The position numbers were made by a program, and so were the translations under genes. A DNA stretch of 34,002 bases from UBA3263 sp964508865 (lineage in GTDB: Bacteria > Bacteroidota > Bacteroidia > Bacteroidales > Muribaculaceae): NCBI GenBank assembly GCA_964508865.1, contig CAZDVP010000007.1, positions 1 to 34,002 on the forward strand. Reading direction: 5' to 3'. Positions 23,602 to 32,028 of this stretch are shown here, piece by piece; the first letter of the stretch is position 1; every line of letters begins with the position of its first letter. Under the pieces are notes generated by a model that saw only the letters and a program-made list of their open reading frames with translations, was not told where the DNA came from and did no database searches.

Positions 23602-26162
23602 TTCAAAAAGTTTAAGGTCTGGTTCATCAATTTGTTGCGTTGGCGCTTATCGGTAATCGCCTCAAATGGAAAGCCGAAAGTCGAGGCCTTGTGGGTTTCA
23701 GACTCATAGGCCACTGCTGCCGGCGACTGATTTTCATCGTAGCGCATAATGGTTGACGCGCCCTGCCGGCAAGGAATGATTGCATCGGGCATCGTCACTG
23801 CATAGGGCCACTCGCCCAACTCGTCGGCATAGCTGAAGGTTCCGCCACCGAAAAAGGCGGAATATGGCGAACGCACTTCGCTGACGCGCCCCAGCGCAGC
23901 CGCATTGTCGCAACGCAGGTCAACGCCCAACACCGTGCGCAGAAAATCAACCGCTTCGGCGCACCCGACGGCATCAGAGGCCACATACGCACCGCTAACC
24001 ATCAGCGGAACACCGGTTGCGGCCAAGTCGGCCAGACGCTCACACAGAGCTGCCGGAAAGGCCTGATGCGCAGCCGGACGCTGGCCGGGACCAATCTTGG
24101 TGCGACGCTGTAGCCCCAGAATCAAATCAACCAGCTCCGGGCGCCGACTGTCGGCGGCAAACGCCGCCACCGACTGACTGCAAAAGCTATAGCCCGCAGC
24201 CATAATTGCCTCGCCGTGGGTCAGCACGTTATCAAACGAATTGCCATAAACCGGTTTCATTTCCATGTTTGCACGCGATGCACCGAATCCGGGATTATCG
24301 TCGTGAATCCAATCTTCATAGCGGTTGAAATTATACTGATTGCCGGTAAACGACAAATCCACACCCATCGGTATCCCCTGGGCCGGCAATCCGAATCCGG
24401 CCATGGAATCAGCTATAAAGACATCCGGAGCCGAAACGCGCGTAAAACCGTTAACGACCATTACCTCACCCTTTGAATGAGCATGGTTTCCTGCTGCCAG
24501 CACCTCCGAGCTGAAACTGCGTCCGCCGCCATTGCGCGCAACCACGCGGTAGCTGCATATCTGTCCGGCAGGAATCTGAACAATCACCGACGTATCGGCA
24601 GTTTCGCCAAGCAACCTGAACGGCGCCCGGGCATCGAATCCTTCGCGAACCTCAATCAGATAATCCGCAGGCTTGGCCGTCGGCTCCAGCGGGTCAGGGG
24701 TGGGCGCCCAGCTAAGCTTATAGCTGCCGCCGGCAAGCGAGGTCAACGACAAGCGTTGCGGAGCCAGCGGCTGTACGACATAGCGGGCCAATCCCTGCCG
24801 CGCCAGATAACGCAAAATGCCTTTATACACCGCACGCGACACATCGAACCTGAACTGCGGGTCCAACCCATAGCGCATATCGGTCAGATTCTGGTGCGAC
24901 AAGAGTTCCAGCAACATGGTCGGCACCTCGGGGATGCGTGCTTCAATATATTTTGCATCGCGCAGTTTGCGCTGAGTCCAGGCGGAGTCGTAGAGCGCGC
25001 GAATGTCGCCGGTAACGCACTCAACGATTGAAGTTGCCAATTTTTCGCCCAGAAGGCGCGAGCGGCCGTCGGCATACTTTCCGCGCTTCTTGGCCGTATA
25101 ATATATTCCGAGCGTGCCAACAATTGAGTCGCCTCCCAGAGTTCCGGCATCGGAATGGAAAGCCATTGCCAGGTCAATCGGAACGCCCAGTTCCTGCTTC
25201 AGATAATTCACCCATTGCGGGCGGCAGAAAATATCGTCGCGATAGTCATTTTCCTCGCTTGCATAAATAGAGTCAGGCATGCCGGCATATTGCAGCCAAT
25301 AGCGGGCAGCTTCCGCCCAGCGGGGCAGGCCGCTGACTTGCTCCGAGTCGCCGGCTCCACGCGCAACCGAACCCATGCCACCGCCAATGCGCACCGCATC
25401 GGCGCCAACAACTCCGTCGGAGGCAGAAACGTTGGTCAGGCTAACCAGCTCCCGGTCGTGGCGCGATGCCTCGAAGGGAAACGTTCCGAGATACACCCAC
25501 GTTCCGGCAGCCATGGTCTGATCAACAGTGAACTCACGCGGGCCGGTGGCGGTATAAACAGTATATTTCGCATCGCTCACCGCCTTGGGCAGCTTCGGAT
25601 AGCTCACGTAAACTGCATATTCACCCGACTCGGCAATGGGAGCGCTCCAGCGGGCGGTTGAAGCCTTGGTCGCATCCTTGACGCACTGCACTTCGCGCGC
25701 CGAACCCATGCGGAAAGGGTTCTCGCCTCCGTGCAAAACCGCATCGGGCAAACCGAATCCCGGGGCTTCGGCCGAGCGCCATTTGCGCTTGCCGTTATGC
25801 TCGGAGTAGCTGCCGGCAGCTGACTCTCCGTCGGGGTCGATAACTACTTCAAAGGCATGGCTGTCGCGCTCGCGCGGAAGCCACACGTAGGCACCGGCAT
25901 TTTCGAGCATCGGAACCAATAAGGGAACCACATAGGAGCGGGTGTAGATGTCTTCAACGGTGCCAAACAGCCTGCAACGCTGCCATTTCCAGCGGTCTTC
26001 GGCCGAGTCATAGAATCGGCCGTGGCTCTGCCAAAGCGCGATGTTTCGCCCGCTCAGGGCCGCTTGAGGTATATCGGCGGGAACTACCGGCGATTTTGCC
26101 AGCGCAATAGCAGCCAGGCCCAACGCCAACATTCCCGAAAGAATTCTTGCTTTCACTTTCAT
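23598..26162 (-). CDS. Secreted N-acetylmuramoyl-L-alanine amidase-like protein with inserted golvesin-like domain
   Basis: This 854-residue protein has a signal peptide (MKVKARILSGMLALGLAAIALA). An amidase_3-type zinc domain is split in two: the first part has H47 (WQSHG) and E70 (TVED), the second has H336 (FHSDAG) and E419 (TMLLELLSHQN), together matching the zinc ligands and catalytic Glu of peptidoglycan amidases. Between them, at about 120-262, lies a golvesin-like beta-sandwich (GEYAVYVSYP, GTWVYLGTFPF). A fibronectin-III-like domain follows at about 468-560. The C-terminal 290 residues resemble a glutamine-amidotransferase-like fold of uncertain activity. Such proteins are often labelled xanthan lyase in databases. 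The ATG at 26162 is chosen over a TTG three codons upstream since the promoter box ends 6 bases before it. Confidence 0.82.
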   Translation of the reverse strand: MKVKARILSGMLALGLAAIALAKSPVVPADIPQAALSGRNIALWQSHGRFYDSAEDRWKWQRCRLFGTVEDIYTRSYVVPLLVPMLENAGAYVWLPRERDSHAFEVVIDPDGESAAGSYSEHNGKRKWRSAEAPGFGLPDAVLHGGENPFRMGSAREVQCVKDATKASTARWSAPIAESGEYAVYVSYPKLPKAVSDAKYTVYTATGPREFTVDQTMAAGTWVYLGTFPFEASRHDRELVSLTNVSASDGVVGADAVRIGGGMGSVARGAGDSEQVSGLPRWAEAARYWLQYAGMPDSIYASEENDYRDDIFCRPQWVNYLKQELGVPIDLAMAFHSDAGTLGGDSIVGTLGIYYTAKKRGKYADGRSRLLGEKLATSIVECVTGDIRALYDSAWTQRKLRDAKYIEARIPEVPTMLLELLSHQNLTDMRYGLDPQFRFDVSRAVYKGILRYLARQGLARYVVQPLAPQRLSLTSLAGGSYKLSWAPTPDPLEPTAKPADYLIEVREGFDARAPFRLLGETADTSVIVQIPAGQICSYRVVARNGGGRSFSSEVLAAGNHAHSKGEVMVVNGFTRVSAPDVFIADSMAGFGLPAQGIPMGVDLSFTGNQYNFNRYEDWIHDDNPGFGASRANMEMKPVYGNSFDNVLTHGEAIMAAGYSFCSQSVAAFAADSRRPELVDLILGLQRRTKIGPGQRPAAHQAFPAALCERLADLAATGVPLMVSGAYVASDAVGCAEAVDFLRTVLGVDLRCDNAAALGRVSEVRSPYSAFFGGGTFSYADELGEWPYAVTMPDAIIPCRQGASTIMRYDENQSPAAVAYESETHKASTFGFPFEAITDKRQRNKLMNQTLNFLK

Positions 26163-26168
26163 AGGGAG

Positions 26169-26176
26169 CAAAGTTA
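26169..26176 (-). promoter_or_regulatory. -7 promoter box of the amidase-glycosyltransferase unit
   Basis: The minus strand reads TAACTTTG, matching TAnnTTTG, 6 bases before the ATG at 26162. The 74-base region 26163-26236 holds this promoter and the divergent metF promoter, and nothing else that I recognise. Confidence 0.6.
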
Positions 26177-26220
26177 AGAATTTTATTGCACAATTCCCGC
26201 AATTTTTCGTGGAATTTTCG

Positions 26221-26228
26221 TAACTTTG
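26221..26228 (+). promoter_or_regulatory. -7 promoter box of metF-metH
   Basis: The sequence TAACTTTG matches TAnnTTTG and ends 8 bases before the metF ATG at 26237. The leader is therefore too short for an S-adenosylmethionine or cobalamin riboswitch. Confidence 0.6.
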
Positions 26229-26236
26229 CGGCTATT

Positions 26237-27142
26237 ATGACAGTCCTCGAAAGTATTAAAAGCAGCTCATCGCCCATATTTTCCTTTGAGATATTGCCGC
26301 CGTTGAAAGGCAACGATATTCAGGGGGTATATAACGTCGTTGATAAGCTGCGTGAGTTTGATCCGAAATACATCAACATCACTTCGCACCACAACGAAGG
26401 CACGCGCAAGCGGCCCGGCACTGTGGCCATAGCCGCAGCCCTGCAGTTCCGCTATGGCATAGCAGCTGTGCCACACATGATCTGCATGGGGTTCACCCGC
26501 GAGGAAACCGAAAGCGCCCTGCTCGACCTCAACTATCTGGGAATCCACAATCTGCTGCTGCTTCGGGGCGACAACAAAGGACTGCCGCAGCCCGACCCGG
26601 CGGTTACTAACTGTTATGCACTCGACCTCCAGACCCAGGTCAATGCCTTTAACCGCGGCGAGAGCCTCGACGGCACCATTATTCGCGGCATCGACACCCC
26701 CTTTGCCTACGGCATGGCCTGCTACCCCGAAAAGCATGCCGAAGCACCGTCGGCCGCCAACGATTTGGCCGTCGCCAAAGCCAAAGTCGACGCCGGCGCG
26801 CAATATCTTGTCACACAGATGTTTTTCGACAACCGGAAATACTATGACTTCGTTGACCGCTGTCGCGCCGCCGGAATCACGGTTCCGATTATTCCGGGCC
26901 TGAAACCTATAGTAAAAATCGACCAGCTGCAGGTGCTCCCCAAGGTTTTTGCCTGCCACATTCCCGAGCCGCTGGCAATTGAGCTGGCAAAATGCAAAAC
27001 CGATGCCGAAGCAGCCGAAGTCGGCGTTGAATGGGGCATTGGCCAGAGCCGCGACCTGATAGCCCACGGCGTTCCCGGACTGCATTTCTACACCCTGCTG
27101 GCGTCCGACAGCGTGCGCCGCATAGCCCGCCAAGTATTCTGA
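26237..27142 (+). CDS. metF: Methylenetetrahydrofolate reductase MetF
   Basis: This 301-residue flavoenzyme reduces 5,10-methylenetetrahydrofolate to 5-methyltetrahydrofolate, the methyl donor for methionine synthesis. Family marks are FSFEILPPLKG at 16-26 with the catalytic Glu, the NITSHHNEGTRKR segment near 47-59 (the usual VTWGAGG is altered as in Bacteroidetes enzymes), HMICMGFTREE near 80, LRGD near 113-116, and QMFFDNRKYYDF in the later part. The ATG at 26237 is preferred to an in-frame ATG at 26186, which would precede the promoter and overlap the divergent amidase promoter. Its stop overlaps the metH start as TGATG, coupling the two steps of the pathway. Confidence 0.95.
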   Translation: MTVLESIKSSSSPIFSFEILPPLKGNDIQGVYNVVDKLREFDPKYINITSHHNEGTRKRPGTVAIAAALQFRYGIAAVPHMICMGFTREETESALLDLNYLGIHNLLLLRGDNKGLPQPDPAVTNCYALDLQTQVNAFNRGESLDGTIIRGIDTPFAYGMACYPEKHAEAPSAANDLAVAKAKVDAGAQYLVTQMFFDNRKYYDFVDRCRAAGITVPIIPGLKPIVKIDQLQVLPKVFACHIPEPLAIELAKCKTDAEAAEVGVEWGIGQSRDLIAHGVPGLHFYTLLASDSVRRIARQVF

Positions 27143-30100
27143 TGCGCAAACCCCTGAAAGAAGTCCTCAAAGAGCGGGTGCTGGTACTCGACGGTGCCAT
27201 GGGCACCATGATTCAGCGCCTCGGGCTGAAAGGGTGCAACGACTCGCTGGTGCTGACCAAACCCGAAGCTATTCTCGACATTCACCGCCGATACATCAAT
27301 GCAGGCGCCGACATAATCGAGACCAACTCGTTCAACGCCAATGCGCTCTCATTAGCTGAATATGGTCTGAGAGATAAGGTTTACGAAATTAACTTAGCCG
27401 CCGCCCGGCTGGCCCGACAGGCTGCCGGCGAGGAACACTACGTTGCCGGCTCAATGGGGCCGACCGGAGTTTCGCTCTCCATGGCCGACGGCGCCGCGAC
27501 CTTCAACGACCTGGCCGAAACCTACGCAATTCAGGCCAAAGGGCTTATCGACGGCGGAGTCGATGCCCTGCTGATTGAAACGGTGTTTGATCCACTCAAC
27601 GCCAAGGCCGCGATTTTCGGCGCTAAAAACGCCATGCAGGCAGCCGGGCGCACGGTTGAAATAATGATTTCCGCAACGCTCACCGACTCCGGACGGCTGC
27701 TTTCGGGCCAGACACCCGAGGCGTTCTTCGCCGCAGTTATGCACGCCAACCCGCTCTCGGTCGGCTTCAACTGCGGCTTCGGGGTTGAGCAGATGCTCCC
27801 CTATATTGAGCGGCTCGACCGGATGTCCTGCTTTGTTTCGCTCCATGCCAACGCCGGACTGCCCGACGAGCTTGGGTTCTACCGCCAGCAGCCCGAGCAA
27901 ATGGCTTTTTCATTGCGGCGGCTGCTCGAGCGCGGAAAGCTAAACATTGTTGGCGGATGCTGCGGAACCACCCCGGAGCATATCCGCACCATAGCCGATG
28001 CAGCGCGCGGCGCCATCCCCTACCGGCCTCAGGCTCCCGGTGAGCGGCTGACTTTAGGTGGGCTGGAACTGATTCCCGATGAGGAATTCTACCGCGTGGG
28101 CGAGCGTTGCAACGTTGCAGGCAGCCGCAAATTCCTGCGGCTTGTCCAGGAGGGCAACATGGCCGAGATGCTGAATATCGCCGCCGCCCAGGTCGAAGCC
28201 GGCGCAAGTATTCTCGACGTGAATATGGACGACGGCATGCTCAACGCGGCCGACGAAATGGAGCGCTTTGTGCGCGCCCTGGTCAGCGACCCGCGAACCG
28301 CCCCTGCGGCGCTGATGATTGATTCGTCGGATTTCGCGGTCATAGAGCGAGCCCTCAAGGTTATTCCCGGCCGTCCGATTGTCAATTCCATCAGCCTTAA
28401 AGAGGGGGAGGAAACGTTTTTGGACCATGCGCGCCGCCTTCGCCGGCTCGGTGCGGCCGTGGTTGTTATGGCCTTCGACGAACAGGGGCAGGCAACCACT
28501 TTTGAACGGCGCATTGAAGTATGCCGCCGCTCCTACGACCTGCTGGTCAATCAGGCCGGCTTCCGCGGTTCCGACATAGTTTTCGACCCGAACGTTCTGG
28601 CAATAGCCACCGGCATTGACGACCACGCCACCTATGGCGCAGACTTTCTGCGCGCCGCACAATGGATAGCGGCCAATCTGCCCGGCGCGAGAGTCAGCGG
28701 CGGAATCAGCAACCTCTCGTTTGCCTTCAGAGGTAACAACGCGTTGCGCAAACTCATGCACGCGCGCTTTTTGCAGCGCGGACGCCTGGGCGGCCTTTCA
28801 ATGGCTATCATGAACCCGAGCGACCCGATTGAGCCGCCCGTCAATGCTGATGCCGAGCTGATTGAAGCAATTGATTCGGTTATCGACAACGCCACGGCGC
28901 AGGCAACCGAGCGCCTGGTCAGCCTGGCCTCGCAGCTTGCTCCCGCACCGGCATTGACCAAAGCCAAGCCCGCCGGAGAAAAGAATAACGCCAAGCCCAC
29001 GCTCGAGGAACTGATTCTCAGCGGCTCGACCGACGGGCTCCACGCGCTGCTCGATGCGGAAGTGGCGGGCTGTGGCTCTGCCATGGCGGTTATCAACGGC
29101 CCGCTGATGTCGGCAATGAACCGCGTTGGCGAACTGTTCGGTCAGGGAAAAATATTTTTGCCTCAGGTTGTGCGCGCCGCCAATGTTATGCGTAGCGCCG
29201 TTGACTATCTGACCCCGCTCTTCGCCAACGAGAGCCAAACCGACAACAGACCCAAAATGGTGCTGGCCACTGTGCGCGGCGACGTTCACGATATTGGCAA
29301 GAACATAGTGGCCACCGTTATGCGCTGTGCCGGATTCGAGGTTATAGACCTCGGAGTTATGGTGCCGGCCGATGTGATTGCCGACAAGGCGCTTGAAGTC
29401 AACGCCGATGCCATTGGAGTCAGCGGCCTCATCAGCCCGTCGCTCGAAGAAATGTGTCGCATCGCCCGCACTCTGCAGGAGCGCGGTGCCCGGATTCCGC
29501 TTTTTGTTGGCGGAGCAACTACCTCGGCGCTCCATACAGCCGTGAAAATCGCGCCGCTCTATTCGGCGCCGGTGGTTCACACGCTCGACGCCGCCTCGCT
29601 GCCGCCCAAGGTGCTCCACCTGAGCGAACTCTATCCGGCAATCAAACAGGAGCAGGAACAGCTGCGCCTAAACTACAGTCAGCGCACCCCGCAGCTCAGC
29701 ATCGAGCAAGCCCGCTTGCGCTCGGAGGCCGTTGACACACCGGCCCCTGCGCCGATGCTCACCGGCCGCTTTGACTTCACCTCTACCCTGGCCGACCTGG
29801 AGCCGCTGATCAACTGGCGCGGCTATCTGGGCGAGCTGTCGATTACTCCTGACTTCAACAATCCGCAAGTGCTCGAGGTTATCGACCGAGCCAAAGCCGA
29901 CCTCCGGAAGCTGCGCTTCACTGCCCGCGCCCGCGCCTTAATTCTACCGGCCCGGCGCACGGCCCCGGAAGAAATAACCGTCGACGGCATCAGGATTGCA
30001 ACCCCGCGCTCGCTGCGGCCCAACGACCGCTGCCCTGCCCTGGCCGATTATGTGGCTGCGCAGGGCGACCACATAGGCCTTTTTGGCGTGAGCGTGGCCG

Positions 30101-30393
30101 CCGATGCCGGCAGCATAACCGACTCGATTCTGGCCAACCGTCTGGCCGAAGCGGCAACCGCCTGGCTCCACGCCAAAGTGCGCTCAGAGCTCTGGGGCAT
30201 CGCCGACAACCAGGGCATCCGCCCGGCCGTGGGCTATCCGTCGCTGCCCGACCATTCGCTGATTTTCACACTCGATAAACTGCTAAACCTCGCCGACTTA
30301 GGTATCGAACTGACCGACACCGGAGCGATGAAACCGCTGTCGTCGACCTGCGGCCTGATTATTTCTCACCAACAATCGCGCTACTTTGCCTGA
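27142..30393 (+). CDS. metH: Cobalamin-dependent methionine synthase MetH
   Basis: This 1083-residue enzyme methylates homocysteine using 5-methyltetrahydrofolate and bound cobalamin. Modules in order are the homocysteine domain (1-300; zinc ligands C211 in FNCGFG and C273-C274 in GGCCGTTP), the pterin domain (about 310-590), the cobalamin cap and Rossmann domain (about 615-840; DVHDIGKN at 714-721 with cobalt ligand H716, and SGL at 761-763), and the AdoMet reactivation domain (about 850-1083). The last is shorter than in the 1227-residue E. coli enzyme but keeps QGIRPAVGYPSLPDHS at 1024-1039 and the terminal SHQQSRYF. The position expected for an AdoMet-contacting Asp appears to be N891. 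The ATG at 27142 overlaps the metF stop as TGATG; in-frame codons from 27031 lie inside metF and are not used. Confidence 0.96.
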   Translation: MRKPLKEVLKERVLVLDGAMGTMIQRLGLKGCNDSLVLTKPEAILDIHRRYINAGADIIETNSFNANALSLAEYGLRDKVYEINLAAARLARQAAGEEHYVAGSMGPTGVSLSMADGAATFNDLAETYAIQAKGLIDGGVDALLIETVFDPLNAKAAIFGAKNAMQAAGRTVEIMISATLTDSGRLLSGQTPEAFFAAVMHANPLSVGFNCGFGVEQMLPYIERLDRMSCFVSLHANAGLPDELGFYRQQPEQMAFSLRRLLERGKLNIVGGCCGTTPEHIRTIADAARGAIPYRPQAPGERLTLGGLELIPDEEFYRVGERCNVAGSRKFLRLVQEGNMAEMLNIAAAQVEAGASILDVNMDDGMLNAADEMERFVRALVSDPRTAPAALMIDSSDFAVIERALKVIPGRPIVNSISLKEGEETFLDHARRLRRLGAAVVVMAFDEQGQATTFERRIEVCRRSYDLLVNQAGFRGSDIVFDPNVLAIATGIDDHATYGADFLRAAQWIAANLPGARVSGGISNLSFAFRGNNALRKLMHARFLQRGRLGGLSMAIMNPSDPIEPPVNADAELIEAIDSVIDNATAQATERLVSLASQLAPAPALTKAKPAGEKNNAKPTLEELILSGSTDGLHALLDAEVAGCGSAMAVINGPLMSAMNRVGELFGQGKIFLPQVVRAANVMRSAVDYLTPLFANESQTDNRPKMVLATVRGDVHDIGKNIVATVMRCAGFEVIDLGVMVPADVIADKALEVNADAIGVSGLISPSLEEMCRIARTLQERGARIPLFVGGATTSALHTAVKIAPLYSAPVVHTLDAASLPPKVLHLSELYPAIKQEQEQLRLNYSQRTPQLSIEQARLRSEAVDTPAPAPMLTGRFDFTSTLADLEPLINWRGYLGELSITPDFNNPQVLEVIDRAKADLRKLRFTARARALILPARRTAPEEITVDGIRIATPRSLRPNDRCPALADYVAAQGDHIGLFGVSVAADAGSITDSILANRLAEAATAWLHAKVRSELWGIADNQGIRPAVGYPSLPDHSLIFTLDKLLNLADLGIELTDTGAMKPLSSTCGLIISHQQSRYFA

Positions 30394-30458
30394 ACTTTTA
30401 TTCGTGGAGTTTTGTTAGAAAGGCATACAAATCACCTTTTTCAACTACTACTTTACGA

Positions 30459-31679
30459 ATGGCAACTAAAACTTTCCTTCCGCTTGTGGCTTCGGCCATA
30501 GCCGCATGCAGCTTCAGCGCTGCCGCCCAGACCACTGAATCTCCGGTCATCATTTCTGAGTCTGAGTCAATTTCGGTTACCGAAATACCCGAGTGTGAAC
30601 CCCACTACTACAATTCCTGGCGCGACGGCTGGTTCGTTCAGGCAGGTGCAGGTGTGAACATCACCGCTTTCGAGGGCTTCCGCCACAATCCCGCAAAGGT
30701 AGCCGCAGTCTATAACGCCGGTTTCGGCCGCTGGTTCACCCCCTACCTGGGTTTCCGCTTCAGCGCCTACTACGGCAACATGGTTGAAGACACCGGCGCA
30801 GCCAACATGCACTTCCGCTCCGCTTCAATCAACGCCGACCTGATGTGGGACATGTTTAATTCAATCGGCGGAGTTAACCTTTCGCGCCCTGTTAGCGTAG
30901 TGCCGTTCGTTGGTGTAGGCGGTACCTATAACTACCACTTCAGCGGCAACACCCGCATGATCAACGTTGATGAAAACGGCCCGCGCCACAACACCTGGAT
31001 GATTCCCGTCAGCGCCGGTCTGCAAGTTCGCTTCCGCCTTTGCCGCTACGCCGACCTCTTCCTCGAAGGACGCGCAATTTTTGCCGGCGACAACTTCAAC
31101 AACGTAGCCGAAGGCGCTCCTATCGACATGGCCTTCCAGGGAACCGGCGGCGTTACCTTCAACATCGGCGGCAAGTCGTTCAAGACCTACGACCCCTGCG
31201 CAAGCTCAGCCTATATGAACGCCCTTAACAACCAGGTCAACAACCTGCGCGACGAACTGGCAGTTACAACCGCTGCCCTGGCTGCAGCCGAATCGCAGCT
31301 CCCCTGCCCCGAAGTTCAGCCCGCACCCGTGGCCGCTCCTGTCGAAGCCGCTCCCGCCCCGATGCTCACAACAGTGCGCTTCTCCATCAACTCCTCGCGC
31401 ATCTCGCCCATGGAAATGGTCAACGTCTACAATGTTGCCGACTATATGAAACAGAATCCCACGGCTAAAATTACCATTACCGGTTATGCCGACAAAGACA
31501 CCGGCACCACTACCTACAACCAGCAGCTCTCCGAGCGCCGCGCTCAGGCAGTCTACGATGTTCTGGTCAACAACTACGGCATCTCGGCCGACCGCCTCAC
31601 CAAGGCCGCCGAAGGCTCAACCCAGCAGCCCTACGAGACTAACAACTGGAACCGCATTGTAATCTTCAGCCAGCAGTAA
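30459..31679 (+). CDS. OmpA-family outer-membrane protein
   Basis: This 406-residue protein starts with a signal sequence (MATKTFLPLVASAIAAC, then SFSAAAQ). Cleavage after AAA before Gln is likely; IAAC at 14-17 could also be read as a lipobox. Residues about 45-245 form a beta-barrel-like domain. A short coiled-coil stretch (NALNNQVNNLRDELA) and a Pro/Ala linker follow. The C-terminal 100 residues are an OmpA peptidoglycan-binding domain with TVRFSINSSRISP and NQQLSERRAQAVYDVL. It should tether the outer membrane to the cell wall. No clear TAnnTTTG box precedes it, only TACTTTAC two bases before the ATG. The 65 bases after metH hold no obvious terminator. Confidence 0.93.
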   Translation: MATKTFLPLVASAIAACSFSAAAQTTESPVIISESESISVTEIPECEPHYYNSWRDGWFVQAGAGVNITAFEGFRHNPAKVAAVYNAGFGRWFTPYLGFRFSAYYGNMVEDTGAANMHFRSASINADLMWDMFNSIGGVNLSRPVSVVPFVGVGGTYNYHFSGNTRMINVDENGPRHNTWMIPVSAGLQVRFRLCRYADLFLEGRAIFAGDNFNNVAEGAPIDMAFQGTGGVTFNIGGKSFKTYDPCASSAYMNALNNQVNNLRDELAVTTAALAAAESQLPCPEVQPAPVAAPVEAAPAPMLTTVRFSINSSRISPMEMVNVYNVADYMKQNPTAKITITGYADKDTGTTTYNQQLSERRAQAVYDVLVNNYGISADRLTKAAEGSTQQPYETNNWNRIVIFSQQ

Positions 31680-31711
31680 TATTATTAACCCTTTAAATTC
31701 AAGTAAACGAT

Positions 31712-31966
31712 ATGTCAGAAATCAATGAAACCATAGCCCAACAGGCAGCAAACATTTCGAAAACCGCAGCTCAGGTCAGCACCGACGCTGCAAAAGTAGC
31801 CGCTCAGCAGGAAACCAAAGCTGTTGCCGACAACATCAAGGCCAAAGCAGCCGACATCAAGGCTCAGGCATCCGGCAAAGTTTCGGAACTGCTCGACAAA
31901 GCCGCCGATCTGGCCGACACCCTGGCCGACAAGGCACGCACCGCATCCGACAAGTTCGGCAAGTAA
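31712..31966 (+). CDS. Small Ala/Lys-rich helical protein of unknown function
   Basis: This 84-residue protein is almost entirely Ala, Lys, Asp, Gln and Ser, with no Cys, Trp, Tyr, His or Pro, and is predicted to be one or two long amphipathic helices. Short motifs repeat in spaced form: AAKVAAQ, ADNIKAKAADIKAQA, and LDKAADLADTLADKA. The pattern is like LEA-type, apolipoprotein-like or phasin-like helices, but I do not recognise a named family. It has no signal peptide. It begins 32 bases after the OmpA-family gene with no terminator between and is followed by a strong hairpin, so it is probably co-transcribed with that gene. A real gene is likely given its codon use and placement. Confidence 0.7.
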   Translation: MSEINETIAQQAANISKTAAQVSTDAAKVAAQQETKAVADNIKAKAADIKAQASGKVSELLDKAADLADTLADKARTASDKFGK

Positions 31967-31990
31967 TCAGAACTAATCAATAACTCTCCG

Positions 31991-32020
31991 GCGGGTCTGC
32001 TCATCAGCGAGCAGGCCCGC
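31991..32020. terminator. Strong hairpin between convergent genes, probable bidirectional terminator
   Basis: A 12-bp stem (GCGGGTCTGCTC with GAGCAGGCCCGC, one G-U pair) encloses a 6-base loop and is followed by an AT-rich stretch (TTGAATATTTATT). It lies 25 bases after the small Ala/Lys-rich gene and just past the stop of the convergent DUF5715 gene. Confidence 0.75.
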
Positions 32021-32028
32021 TTGAATAT

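Noticed and set aside
23598..26162. Annotation as xanthan lyase
   Set aside because: The residues visible are zinc amidase ligands and a golvesin-like insert; nothing in the sequence indicates a polysaccharide lyase fold.
26163..26236. A cobalamin or S-adenosylmethionine riboswitch before metF-metH
   Set aside because: The promoter box ends 8 bases before the metF ATG, leaving no room for a structured leader.
26267..27133. 288-codon minus-strand open frame
   Set aside because: It is antisense to metF, whose protein sequence is clear.
28054..29619. Minus-strand open frames of 235 and 273 codons
   Set aside because: Both are antisense to metH and show no domain features; GC-rich coding DNA often leaves such frames open.
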